From Epichloe hybrida (Eukaryota; Ascomycota; Sordariomycetes; Hypocreales; Clavicipitaceae), in the NCBI GenBank assembly GCA_019022495.1, contig JAFEKR010000017.1, positions 744,001 to 808,000 of the forward strand: DNA of 64,000 nucleotides, in the 5' to 3' direction. Position numbers and translations under genes: made by a program. Under the pieces are notes generated by a model that was not told the DNA's origin, did no database searches, and saw nothing but the letters and a program-made list of their open reading frames with translations. This document shows, in pieces, positions 22,301 to 33,088 of this stretch. Every line of letters begins with the position of its first letter. Position 1 is the stretch's first letter.

Positions 22301-25252
22301 CGTTTAACTTTATAACCAGCTTAATAAAGGATCTTTACAAGTCATTAAACGGAAGGGTAACCAAGTTAACAATATAATTAACAGATATCTCCTTCTAAAA
22401 GGTAGAAGGCAACTATTTCTCTCGCTTCTAGTAACCACTAAGGATAGCCCTATTATTATATAATAGGTATAGTCTTATTACCTTAGATAAGTATATTAGT
22501 AAGGTTATTAATCTTAACTTATATTTCATCCATATTAGTAATTAAGAAGAGAAAGGGGGTAGCTATGTTAAGGACATAGAATTCAAGCTCTCTAAGTTCT
22601 ATAAGCATATAAAGGATTCCTCTTATAACTACTAATCTAGCGCTAAATGTAATAATTTAAGGTTCGCAGGGGGTTACCTTTAATAAAGGCATTAATCTTA
22701 GCAAAGCCTTTACTTATACCTCTCCTATAGTTAACTTTCCTATAGCGCTAGTGTTAGGCATAATCCCTCTAAAAACCTCTTTAGAATAGCGTTCTTTAAA
22801 GATATAGTAAATTAAGCCTTTATCGCACTCTTATAGCTTATAAAGCTCCTGCCTAAGGAATACGTGTTAGAAGGCTTGATTATTTAGGGTCATAAGAACA
22901 TTAACGTTAGTGGCGTTGTGGTTAGTCTATAATCCAGAGCAGAAGAATTATGTGATGCTTAGGTGTGCTATTAATAGTAGCTCCTCCACATTATTATCAT
23001 TATCTTTAGCTTCTGTATAGGCTAAAAGATATAATTCCTAATTCTAACCTAAGCCTTTATTAGGCTTGTTATCATCCTACCCTTCATAGGAGGTAAGGAA
23101 TACCTAGAATCTTTTCTCTAAAGGGGGTATATAATATGTTTTACTAGCCCACTAGCGGTCCTTTTCCTTTTAGAGTTCTTTAGCAGAGTAATTAAAGAAC
23201 TAGCAGCCGCTCTTACCACACACAAAGCAGCACTTAATACTTAGCCTAGGGCTCCGTCCACGGGGGGATAATCGCTATCCATACTAACAATTAGTAAACA
23301 TAGCCTCTAGAGGGTCTCCTTATTAGTACTAAAGGTATTAGGAGAACTTCTTATTTAATTCCGTAATAGTAATTGCCTTACGGAGGTCTCCGGCAAGACT
23401 CTCAAAGCCTGCGGAGTATATATATTCCACTATCTAACATTTAGGCACACTAGCTATAGCATTTAAGGCCTGCTTATAAAGTTTGGTATCTACTATTTTA
23501 GCAGGGTATAGGCCTCTGTGGATTTTCTTAAGGGTTAATAATATAATCTTAAGGCACTTAAGCTTGCTTTTATTAGGATTTTTCTTAATTATACTCTTTA
23601 GCGTTATACTACTTTATTTATAGTAATAGAATTACTAGTTGCTTTCCGTCTTAAAGCGTTAATAAATATAAGCAATTATCTCTTTATAGGAATAGTTATT
23701 CCTAAAGAGGTAATTAAGGTAATATTACTTAGTATTACCTATTAATATAATAGGGAAAGCCTTCTAATAATACGTTTAAGGAAGGTTAATTCTATTACAC
23801 TTATTTTTAAAGAGCGTAATCTTTAGCGTTAAGAAGTTATATAGCTTTCTACTATAGTAGTTGCTATCCTTATATATCTTTGTAAGCTCTAAGATCTTCT
23901 TTATAATCTAATCTTCGGAGGGGAATTACTATAAAGGCATAATTTATTATAAATAATAGTCCACTAGTTATTCTTAATAATAATTATCCGGATAGAGCTA
24001 TTAATATAATAGGGATTATCGTAGGGGTTTTTATAAGGGTTTAAGTAATCTCTAGGGTTAGGGAAGGTTAATTTCTAGGGTAGGTTATTAGGGCTATTAA
24101 TATTAAAGTTCTAGGGGTTTAGAAAATTATAGTTTTTCTTATGATCTTTCCTATAACTAAAGGGGCATTAAGGTTTAATTAAGCACTTCCTTAAGCAATA
24201 CTAGGATTAAATATCCTAGGCCTCGCCTAACAAGGACGCCGTAATCTTATAAAGAATTACATAATTCTCTAATAACATCCTTAAATACCCTTTTAAAGGT
24301 GTCTTTAGACTAGCCTTTAAAGTCTTCTTAGAATAATTCCTATAGGTTATTATCTCTCTAACCTTAATACTCACTAAGGTTAATAAATCTCATAATCTAG
24401 TTATTAAGCTTAAGCTACGTAGTAGTCTCTAGATCTAGCTTAACAAATTCTTTCCAGTCATATAAGAATTCATAAGTAAGCTATTAAAGGCATAGGGGTA
24501 ATTCATACCTTTAAGGTCTCTCAGGGGTAATAATTAAAGCCTTACTATTACTAGCAGCCCTTCCTCTTATGGAAGGTCCAGATTCCTCTACTATTTTCAA
24601 CTATTAAAGGAAAGAGCAGCAATAGGAGTAAATTAACAGGGATAAAGAAAGCAATAGAAGTGTTAAAAGTGAGTAAAAGCAACAAGAAAGATAATAAGGA
24701 ATTAACAGGAATTACCCTTCCTGTTTTTCGTAAAAAGAAGGGAAGGAGGTAATCTCTCTCTCTTACTAATAAGTATAGGGCAAATAGCACTAATAATAAA
24801 GGGGGCAAAAAACAAGCTATAAATGCTTATATAAATAGATTAAAGGTCTGTCAGATAAAGGGAATATTTATAGAGTAATTGTAGATATATCAGCTAGCTT
24901 AGCTAAGGTTATTTAATGTCAGGTTTGAAATAAATGCCTCGTGGTAATAGATTTAGTTATTTAGTTAGTTTTCTCGTGATAAACAATAAAATCAATAATT
25001 AATAATAATATCCTAGATAGATATAACGAAGTTATATCCCTAAGCCTAAGGGTTAATAAATTAATTCCTTAGAAGCCTAACAAGCTTATAACTAGGATTC
25101 TAGTCTTTTCCTTTAGCACACTTATATAGTCATGCCTCTCTACCATAATAACTATTATAGCATAATAAGGGGTAGTAGTAGTAGTATCTGTAGAAATGTC
25201 TCTTCTTATAATACCTAGCTTATCTATAGTTATAAAGTTAACTACTAATTAG
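19364..25252 (-). pseudogene. RIP-degraded gag-pol of Cop-B copy 1
   Basis: Read right to left it follows the Ty1/copia order. The leader and gag start lie near 24,550-25,250. Gag and the zinc-knuckle region extend to about 23,200, integrase lies in about 21,600-22,300, RT in about 20,200-21,000, and the RNaseH end in 19,380-19,900. In the RNaseH end the minus strand gives a KLGTIKEKRLII-type stretch and a WINSNNNLADAI-type end motif, the common copia RNaseH tail. Stops are dense. Domain limits are approximate and come from comparison with the Cop-B copy at 36,406. Confidence 0.8.
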
Positions 25253-25510
25253 TGTTAGATACACTAAGGTCTTACGCAGGTAATAAATCCCGTATAAATT
25301 AAAGTTAATAATAGTTAGATAAATAGCTAGGAAAGAGGGAGAAGAGAGGGAAAGTCTAGATACTAGAAAAGGTAAGCGAAATCCGTATGTAGGGCACAAA
25401 AGGGGGTGGCGAATTAATATAGCCAATCGCATCGCGTGCATTGCGCCGGACCCACAATTGGTCCGGTCTTTGGCCACGATTGAACCGATGAAGATCCGAA
25501 GGAATCAACA
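25253..25510 (-). repeat. 5' LTR of Cop-B copy 1
   Basis: 258 bp. The right, outer 90 bases (GCGCCGGACCCACAATTGG...GGAATCAACA) are practically unmutated, and the left, inner half is RIPped. Confidence 0.93.
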
Positions 25511-25515
25511 AAGCC

Positions 25516-28500
25516 ACTTTACATTTATTATAATAAGCATAAGGCTAAGAAGTTAAAGGACTCTTAGAAGAACTATTAAACGCTTTACCTACCTAAGAAT
25601 TAGACTATCAAGGAAGATTAATTAAAAAAGGCAAAAGAAGTAATAAATCAACAATCTAACAATATCAAAAAGGCCTATAACACGTAGCTTAAGGAGTATA
25701 ACATAAAGGAAGCAAAGGAAAGCAAGCTAAAGGGAGATACTACCTTTATTACTATAGAGCTATCTTTAGAGGCTTTTTATGCCTAAGGGCGCTTACAAGT
25801 AATACTTAATAGCAGTACTTTAGTACATATCTTTAATAATGAACGCTAGTTTATTAACCTAGATTACAGCAATTAACCAAGTATTTAAGCTAGGTATAGA
25901 GTTACTAAGGCTCACGGCGTTAGTATAGCCTAGATTAAATTAACAGACAGCTATACCCTTACGTTATTAAACGCGTAGTATTAACTAACCTTCTTTACAA
26001 ACCTTATATTGCTTTAGTTACTTATAACTAAAGGCATAAGGTAGGATAATCTCATAGGGATTATTATAGACCTAGTAAAAGGTAATTATAAGATCTTTTT
26101 AACTATAACCCTTAGTACTTAACTATGTATTAAAGGGGATAGCCCTAATAAGGCTTTTACTATTAGAAAGGACTCTTATAATCTAAAAACCCTAATAGCC
26201 ACAAAAGCAAACCTTTAGCACGTAAAAATAGCTTATCTAGGTGAAGATATAATAGATTAAGTGCTTTAAAAGGTTAATATACTAATAAAAGAGCGTAGTA
26301 AGGGTAAATATAAGGTTTACCACATAGCTAAGGCGCAAAGGCAGATATTATAAGTTCTATAGATAAATTCCCTACCCTTAGGACCTCTTTAGGTTATAAC
26401 CTATAACCTCTTTGCTTAATTACAGGGCTATAATAAGGATTATTATATTACTCTCTTTACTTATAGAGTAACAGGCCTCCGCTATATCTTTATAATTCTA
26501 ACAAAGACTAAAATCATGTCTTGCTTTAATTAATTAGAAGCGCGCTATGTAAGAACCTTTAGAATCTATATTATAGTTATTATTACTAATAGGGAAACTA
26601 CCTTCTAGACTAAGAAGTAAGAGGTAGAGGTTACTAGTAGAGGCATTATTATTATAAAGTCTAGTCTAGCTTACCCGCATTAAAATAGGCATGCTAAGCA
26701 GTCTAGGGGGGTGATAATAAGAGTTATAATGACTCTAATAACCTAAGCAGGCTTTCCAGAGAATCTTTAGCCTATAGCTACGGAAGTAGCTATTTATATC
26801 CTTAATTACATGCCTAGAAAGTCTCTAGATTAGCTTTTACCACATCAAGCTTTAAATAAATAGCTATAAGAGAACAAGCTTTAATAAAATCATTTACTAG
26901 AGAAGCTAAAAGCTTTATTAAATTATCTTCGAGCTTTTGGTTACAAAGCTTTCGTAATAATATAGGATAGGCTTAGGAAGACAGGTCCAAAGCTATTACA
27001 AAGAGCTTACATTAGTTATCTAGCTAGTCATATCTCTTCCACCTAATATCTGATTTAGGTACTAATAATGCAAAGGAATTATTAGTTCTCATTAAGCTAT
27101 GTTACCTTTAATAAGTTAATCTTCTACGCTTAAGAAAAGGACCTTTTAATTAAGGAAAAAGAACCTAAAAAACGCCTCCTTTAAGAGCTTATAGAAGACT
27201 TTAAGGTTAATAATGCAAATATAGGATATCCTTAAGATATAAGGCACCCATAGGCATAAGACTCCCTTCCTCTAATCTATTAGCAAGAAAATCAACATAA
27301 TCGCAATCGACTAAACAATAAAGAAAAGGGAAAAGGAACTTAGGAATTAACTCTCCTAACTCCTCCGAATTCACCTAGCTATTAACCGGATTTTTCAGAT
27401 TGCAAACCAATAAATATTAATAGTCTATTAAATCCTTCTGAAATAGATTATAAAGATAAAGATCTAGATATTTCTAATATTAACAAAGATAACCTCCTTA
27501 AAGCTTTTACTGCTACCTTTACCCTAGGAGCTAAGAGCGAAGAAAAGCCTTATATATTAAGACTTCCTCTACCTCCTACTTATTATAATTATTTAGCTAG
27601 GCACCCTAAAGAAAAGGTATTTATTAAAGTAAGAGATAAAGAGTATAATAAAGTTATTAATAACAAGGTTGCTATTAAAGTTAGCAGATTAGAAGTCCCT
27701 TTATATATTAAGATCTTAGGACTTACTTAGGTATTTACCTATAAATTAGATTAATTAGGCTACCTTATAAGGCATAAGGCTTAATTATGTATGCTTAGGA
27801 ATTAGCAAGCAAAAGGGAACCTTTCTACAAGAGCTACTATATTAGTAGGCATTACGTTTAGGCTTCTTATAGTAATTCTATACTACTTTAACCTTAAAGC
27901 TTATTAGTATAACTTTATTATAGCTTTCCTAAACTTAAAGCTAGATAAAGAGGTATATTATAAGATACCGCTAGGTTATAGGGATAAATAAGCTTACTTA
28001 AAGCTCTTAAGCGCTATCTATAGGCTATATAGAGCTCCCCTTCTTTAAATAAAGGAATTAATTAAATAGTTAGTAAGTAAAGGATTTATATAGATCTTTA
28101 AAGATATTTATATATTTGTTAAAGATAGATTAATTATCTTCTTCTATGTTAATAACCTTATAGCCTTATTCGCAAAGGGAAAGTTAGCTCTTTATAATAA
28201 ATTTAGAGAGAGACTCTTTAAGAGGTATAACATTAAGGACCTTAGGGAATTATAATAGTTCTTAGGGGTTAAAATCATTAGAGATTGCGAAAATTAATGA
28301 TTATAGCTTAATTAGAAGTCCTATTAGAACAAAGCCACGATTAAATTTAATATTAAGGTCCTAGAATAGAAGCTAATAGCACTAATAACTACTATTTTAC
28401 TTAATCCCTTTAAAGGTAATATTAATCTAAAGGATTTAAAGAGATATTAATCCCTAGTTAGTACTTTACTATATCCTATAATTATTATATAGCTAGATAT

Positions 28501-29253
28501 TACCTTCGCAGTATCACAACTATTATAGCACCTTTAACGCCTAGGACCTTAGCACATAGAAGCTATAGAAAAGGCTTTGGAGTATAGTTACATGTAGGGA
28601 GATCTCTTAATTAAATTTAATAGTAATAACCTTAAACTTAAAGTATATAGTAATACTTCCTTTACTAATAATCTAGTTATAAGAAGGAGCTTATAGGGCT
28701 ATATTATAAAGCTCTTTAAAGGTCCTATGCTCTTTAAAGTAGGAAGATAAGAGACTATAATAATCTCTTCTATAGAAGCAGAGCTCCTAGTACTATCACA
28801 TTATAGCAAAGAGCTAATTACCTTTAAATAATTATATTAGGAAGTTAGATTATATCTCGGAGATAATACCCTTAAGATTAAATGTAATAATATGTAGACA
28901 ATTTGTCTTCTTAAGGAAGAATTCGTTAAGCTTATAACGCAACTACGCTATGTTAATATCTATTATCACTAGCTTTATTAAGAGGTTACAAAGGGAACCT
29001 TTAATATTACCTAGAAGGTAATAAAAGAGATAATTACTAATAGCCTTATAAAGCTACTAATAGGAAAAGCATTTACGGATTTTAGATAGGCACTAGGGCT
29101 TATATAGTTACTAGATTAAATGCTTAGTACTAACCTAAAAGAGTAGGAATTGCTAGAAGACCTTACTATAATAGATAATAATTAGATTGTTGTAGAGATT
29201 GATTTAATTAAATTATTATAGGATGCCTTAATTACAGGCCTCCTAGGGGGATG
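25516..29253 (+). pseudogene. RIP-degraded pol region of Cop-A copy 1
   Basis: It resumes in the gag zinc-knuckle area (YIYYNKHKAKKLKDS, Cys positions turned to Tyr/Ser). Integrase is seen near 26,660 as AYPHQNGHAKQSGGVI, the copia-type HQNG signature. RT lies at about 27,500-28,300, and RNaseH at about 28,600-29,100 (ISSIEAELLVLSHYSKE, then LRYVNIYHHWLYQE). Many TAA/TAG and frameshifts are present. It is colinear with 50,358-52,606 plus 59,419-60,091. Confidence 0.85.
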
Positions 29254-29487
29254 TGTTAGAATCCTACTACAAGCGCTTAACCGCATGTAGGTAACTTAGA
29301 CACTAGGACCTACCTAACTAGTTACTTTTCTAGACCTTTAGTAGATGCATAGTATAGTTTATATAGGCAAGATTACACACCCTATAGTACAGGTACTTAG
29401 TTATTTAAACCGTAGTCCGCGCCCTCTTATAGGATCAGGCAACTCAATCCACACCTTTATTTCTAATCCTAGCTGCTCGGTCCAACA
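29254..29487 (+). repeat. 3' LTR of Cop-A copy 1
   Basis: 234 bp. It starts TGTTAGAATCC just after the polypurine tract and ends GGTCCAACA, followed by the ATCTC duplication. The outer right third keeps CG-rich, unmutated sequence. Confidence 0.95.
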
Positions 29488-29728
29488 ATCTCCTTAGACA
29501 CGGTCCACCTTGTGGAGTCACCTCAACTAGGGTCAGTATCCAATTAGACAGAAGTGGATTAGAGGTACGTTCGCTTACATATAAACAGGCTAATAATAGA
29601 TGTACTCCTAATTTTCCTTGTACAAACTATTACACTACACTTTCATGTGTTTACAAAGTCACTGACCTTGTGGCAGGGGGCCTATGGGGCCCCCACCGAT
29701 CCACAAGGTGGACCGTGTCTAAGGAGAT
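29488..29728. mobile_element. 241-bp MITE with 29-bp perfect terminal inverted repeats
   Basis: Positions 29,488-29,516 are an exact reverse complement of 29,700-29,728; the outer part reads ATCTCCTTAGACACGG. Between them lies non-coding AT-rich sequence and an inner G-run/C-run hairpin near 29,676-29,694. The element is too short for a transposase. A clean target duplication cannot be defined, because the left edge coincides with the ATCTC duplicated by the Cop-A insertion: Cop-A copy 1 landed on the very end of this MITE. A related fragment may lie at 3683. Confidence 0.75.
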
Positions 29729-30120
29729 GGTCTTGCGCGACTGAAAAGAACCCTTGCCGAATCCAAATGGACGGAGCCGTTATTCTGAGCTCTGATTGAC
29801 CACCTGGGTGAAGCAAATGAACGCAAGGGCATCATTGTCGTCCACCTCGAATGCAATCGACAAAGAGGGTTACTGGTTCGTATTTCGAATGGGAGTAACG
29901 GCTGGTCGTACATGCTGATGCCATTCCGCTATGCAAATCAAAAGAAGAAGGAAAACTCCTAAACCAAATGCCAGAAACTCCGGCCATGCGATGCTCCCAT
30001 CTAGACGAGAAGATGAGGAGAAGCAGAAAAAAAGAGGAAACGTCCAGCAGCTTCAAATGCGGCACTGGGCTTGAAAACCGAAAGATGACTCCCCACGAAT
30101 GCCAACACCGATATGCGAAG
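29729..30120. other. Intergenic region right of the MITE
   Basis: The sequence is unmutated and of normal composition. Overlapping short ORFs on both strands show no recognisable protein. It may hold the 3' UTR of the minus-strand gene that ends at 30,121. Confidence 0.4.
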
Positions 30121-30590
30121 CTAGGGAAGCATCTGCTTCCGCAGTCTTCTTTGCAAATAGTGTCGAGCAGCCTGCGCTGACACACTCAGCACCATGATGA
30201 CCTGAAGGCCAACCAGGCCGAACCAGATAAGATTCAGGATCCTGTCTTCGTCATAATGGATGCGAGTTTTGGAAAAGACAGCCATGTCTTTGACCCAGTG
30301 CGGGAAAAATGTCGTCGCCGATGGGCTGCACAAATTCCGGGGAGCCGGCGAGGCCGATGACGGTTGGGCGAGCTTGCTGCCTCTGTGTAATCGAACTTGG
30401 ATTGATATCGACCGAGGTGAAAGACCCTGAAATGATGCATTTAGGAATGATGCAAACAGCGTCTCTCATAATATTATGTACAGAGTGGTCCGTAATTGAA
30501 CGGCGTCGGCTGTCGGCTGTCGGCGACAAGTGTTGCGACAAACAGGTTTTCTGGGAGGCGGCATTGCTCACCTCTCAAAATCAAGGACAT
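30121..30590 (-). pseudogene. Probable small membrane-protein gene with one-base frameshift
   Basis: On the minus strand, a 19-nt exon (30,590-30,572, MSLILR) joins by a GTGAGC...TTTCAG intron of 145 nt to exon 2 (30,426-30,121). Exon 2 opens as GSFTSVDINPSSITQR and runs to FVQPIGDDIFP. The frame then has to shift by one base at a run of five T (plus strand A run 30,305-30,309) to continue as HWVKDMAVFSKTRIHYDED, a hydrophobic segment LIWFGLVGLQVIMVLSV, and a basic end RRLRKQMLP. The two halves are each open and protein-like, which is why I suspect a single gene broken by an indel, or a sequencing error in the run. I do not recognise the family. Confidence 0.45.
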
Positions 30591-31829
30591 GGGCCCTGAT
30601 CCCCCGCAGCGGAAGGAGAGAAGGGGCTAATGATACATGAAATGACGGGGCGAAGTGCTGGAGGATCAATTCAATGCCGTCGCAGCCAGGGGCGTTCCGT
30701 CCCCCAAGCGGCACAATCTGGTAGTATCGCTATTAAATCAAAGACTCTCACGCGGCGAGAACGAACGGGGACGCGGCGACGAAGAGGTTTTGCCAAGAAG
30801 GAAAGCTGACAGTTTGCAAGTTGGGCTGGCGGCGATTCTTTATGAAGCAACCCAAAAAAAAATCCACGCTGATGTTGTCGAGAAACGATGGTCACGCTCG
30901 CACAGACCAGACCAGACCAGACCAGGATTGATGCTGGGTTTCCGTAACATTTGGGTCCCCAGCGTCAATACGGAGTACTCCGTATTGGCTTAATACCTGG
31001 GACCCTTGCGATATTTTTTTTTTCTTTTGTGGCAGAAGGATTCGGGCTGCCACACTTCCACTCATCAATATTACGTACGATTCAATACGATACAACATTG
31101 ACAGTGGAATGTCCACGTGGCCTTTTGGCATCTCCGGCAATTACATGTAGCAGCCAAAAGTTGCTCTTTAGCCGCAATGGCGATCGGGCTGTTTCAATTC
31201 CCTTCGAACATGCTTCAACATGCTCAAGCGCACTAACAAGCATCTTCACCGCCCCATCTGATGCTGCGCTGACCGTTGCGTTGCGTCTGCTCGTTAAATC
31301 ATTAGTCCATACGGAGTACTCGGTACTTAATTACTTAATCCGTATGTAATTCGTAGATCGATCAGTTTCTTTCTGGACCCGCGGCAATGGGTGGCACTCC
31401 ATGTTTCATGTTGCAAATCCCACCCATGGTCTCTAGTCAAGTTTACCCGGAAGGACTCAAACTCTACTCCGTAAAAGCGATTGCGGTATCATGCATGGTC
31501 CTCGTTTCCCGCCAAATCGTTCGTGCAGAATCGTGCCCTCGTGGGAGGGGCGTTTGTTAGGCCCACCGTGGCCCCACCGTGGCCCCACTGTGACTTGCTT
31601 GGTGTACTCCGACTCGTCACTCTATGTACATATGTAGGAATGCGGTGATTATGCACTTCGTATACTAATGATAATCGTATGATAAAATACTTCCTAGCAG
31701 GCTTCTAGAGATTCTGTTTCGTGAGTATGTAAAGGCAGCCTGCTAGCATATTTGACTAGCTTAAAGAAAGAAAATAAAGGCCTCCTTCCCACTTGCGAAC
31801 CCAATCTCATCTAATCCAATCTGTGATAG
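30591..31829. other. Intergenic region with palindromes and short tandem repeats
   Basis: No gene is supported. It contains a CCAGA/CAGAC tandem run (30,904-30,925), a perfect 22-bp palindrome (30,966-30,987), a degenerate second copy of that palindrome (31,308-31,328), and a duplicated CCACCGTGGCC unit near 31,563-31,590. The last 150 bp is probably the promoter of the secreted-protein gene. Confidence 0.5.
30966..30987. repeat. Perfect 22-bp palindrome around CGGAGTACTCCG
   Basis: The half-site is CAATACGGAGT followed at once by its reverse complement. A related but imperfect form lies at 31,308, and half-sites (TACGGAG) occur at 1460 and 1486. It could form a hairpin or be a dimeric protein site; its role is unknown. 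Confidence 0.9.
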
Positions 31830-32329
31830 ATGGCCAAAATAAAGCTCCTCTTTCTTATCTTAATCCCAGTGGCCATGGCCTTGAATTTTCCTCCATACCT
31901 ACAACCAGATCCACAACCAGAACCACAACCAGAACCGGAACCGAAACCGGAACCGAAACCAAAACACAATCGTTGGCATCCAGACGGGAGCAAACGAATG
32001 CACTGTAACCACGGAGGCATTGGCAATGGTGGTTGCGAAGCTCAAGGCCTTCATACCTATTGTGTGAGACAACTTACTATAACGCATACATATTGTTCCT
32101 ACCCTTTGAGTAGTCTTAATGCTAACTACGCTCTAGTGTGATGCCTTTAATATGAGCCACCCTTTTTTTTACGCGCCCAGATGGACAACTGTACAAACAG
32201 CAGGTCCGGACGGGTATAGTCAATGTGGAGGACGCAAACATCCTGGGCTATTGTACTGCTCGCCGTGAGCAAAAGGGGGAAAGGGGTGTTGGGTCACGTT
32301 GTATTGCTAGAATTGTGACCCCTTATTAA
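31830..32329 (+). CDS. Small secreted protein with Pro-Glu/Pro-Lys repeats and four Cys
   Basis: MAKIKLLFLILIPVAMALN is a secretory signal. It is followed by an unusual run of PQPEPQPEPEPKPEPKPK, then a Gly/Cys segment (KRMHCNHGGIGNGGCEAQG). The exon reads to about 32,061; an intron must follow, because the frame ends near an uninformative tail. Two splice choices fit the acceptor at 32,180. A GTGTGA donor at 32,062 gives 126 residues ending at 32,329 (YGQLYKQQVRTGI..., two further Cys). A more canonical GTGAGA donor at 32,064 gives 90 residues ending at 32,219. I list the longer form because its second exon stays open for 49 codons. Size, signal and Cys content fit a secreted effector-like protein, but no family is recognised. 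Confidence 0.6.
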
Positions 32330-33088
32330 GAGCTTTCTACTATCTTCTACATGTATGGAGTGTCGCAGAATTTCTTTCTCTGATGAGAACAAAATCAAAA
32401 ATGCCTAGCCACGCGGGTCAAGAAACGGATGACGGGTCTGGCCCACACCCACACGGCCCCTTTTATCGGAATCTAGCTCGAAGCCTCCGAGTAATAACGA
32501 ACCCATCATTTATTTAATGCTTGGCAGGATAGAAGTAGCTTCTTATCGTGACATGACATGACGTTTACACGAATGCTGCTTGGCACTATCTACACCCAGA
32601 AGTTCTCTGGCATGATGCAGAAGTGGCTTCAATATGCGCGCACACTGGCAGGCTGTCAACGCAGTTCGCGGCTCACACTGGCAGGAACGAGCCGTGGGTG
32701 GCAGCAATTGTGTCGTCATTGACAACAAGAGGGCAAAAGGGCAAGAGCACAAGAGCGCAAGGGCGCAAGGGCGCAGGCACATGCAAACAAGGCCCTGCCA
32801 CCATCCGCCTGCCTTGTTGATGACGTTGCGGGTTTGCCCCGCTCCAGTCTCTCACCAAGAGCTCCCCATGTCATCGTCTAATACGCGCCGAGTCCGTGTT
32901 CCTCCTTCGATCCTACATCATCACCCTTATTTTTTGAAAAGCTCTACTGATTCACGAAACCTTCCTGACTTGCTCTTCCACTTCTAGTCAGGTTAAACAA
33001 ACTTCAAGTATTCCACTGCCTTGATATCAATAACAAAGCCAGCTGTCACATCACACCACAAATCTCATCTGATAGCGGGGTAACAACA
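32330..33088. other. Intergenic region and VIP1 promoter
   Basis: No gene is supported. It holds a degenerate GGGCAAGAGCACAAGAGCGCAAG tract near 32,732-32,780, split here as repeats of about 8-9 bases (GCAAGAGC, GCAAGGGC), and a repeated CACTGGCAGG unit (32,643 and 32,677). The final 100 bp with CT-rich sequence is probably the VIP1 leader. Confidence 0.5.

Larger units (their letters stand above)
12320..25510 (-). mobile_element. Copia LTR retrotransposon Cop-B copy 1, nested in Cop-A copy 1
   Basis: Two 258-bp LTRs (12,320-12,577 and 25,253-25,510) are flanked by the perfect duplication AAGCC (12,315-12,319 and 25,511-25,515). The coding order shows that it runs on the minus strand: the RNaseH end lies on the left and gag on the right. 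Without the nested Gypsy it is about 6.6 kb, like the other Cop-B copies. It is thoroughly RIPped. Confidence 0.95.
10857..29487 (+). mobile_element. Copia LTR retrotransposon Cop-A copy 1 (18.6 kb including nested insertions)
   Basis: The ends are 234-bp LTRs, TGTTGG...CCAACA on the outer edges, flanked on both sides by ATCTC (10,852-10,856 and 29,488-29,492). That 5-bp duplication shows one insertion event. The polypurine tract AGGGGG lies just before the 3' LTR (29,245-29,250). Internal sequence, after removing the nested Cop-B element, is about 5.0 kb in gag-integrase-RT-RNaseH order, as in Ty1/copia. It is RIP-mutated throughout and non-functional. The left insertion point is unmutated unique DNA; the right one is the edge of a MITE. 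Confidence 0.95.

Noticed and set aside
24551..24808. Minus-strand ORF of 85 codons as a host gene
   Set aside because: It lies in the leader of Cop-B and its bases recur in all Cop-B copies (for example at 43,560 and 61,000).
30655..30993. Plus-strand ORF of 112 codons
   Set aside because: It runs through a CCAGA tandem tract and the palindrome and has no recognisable features.
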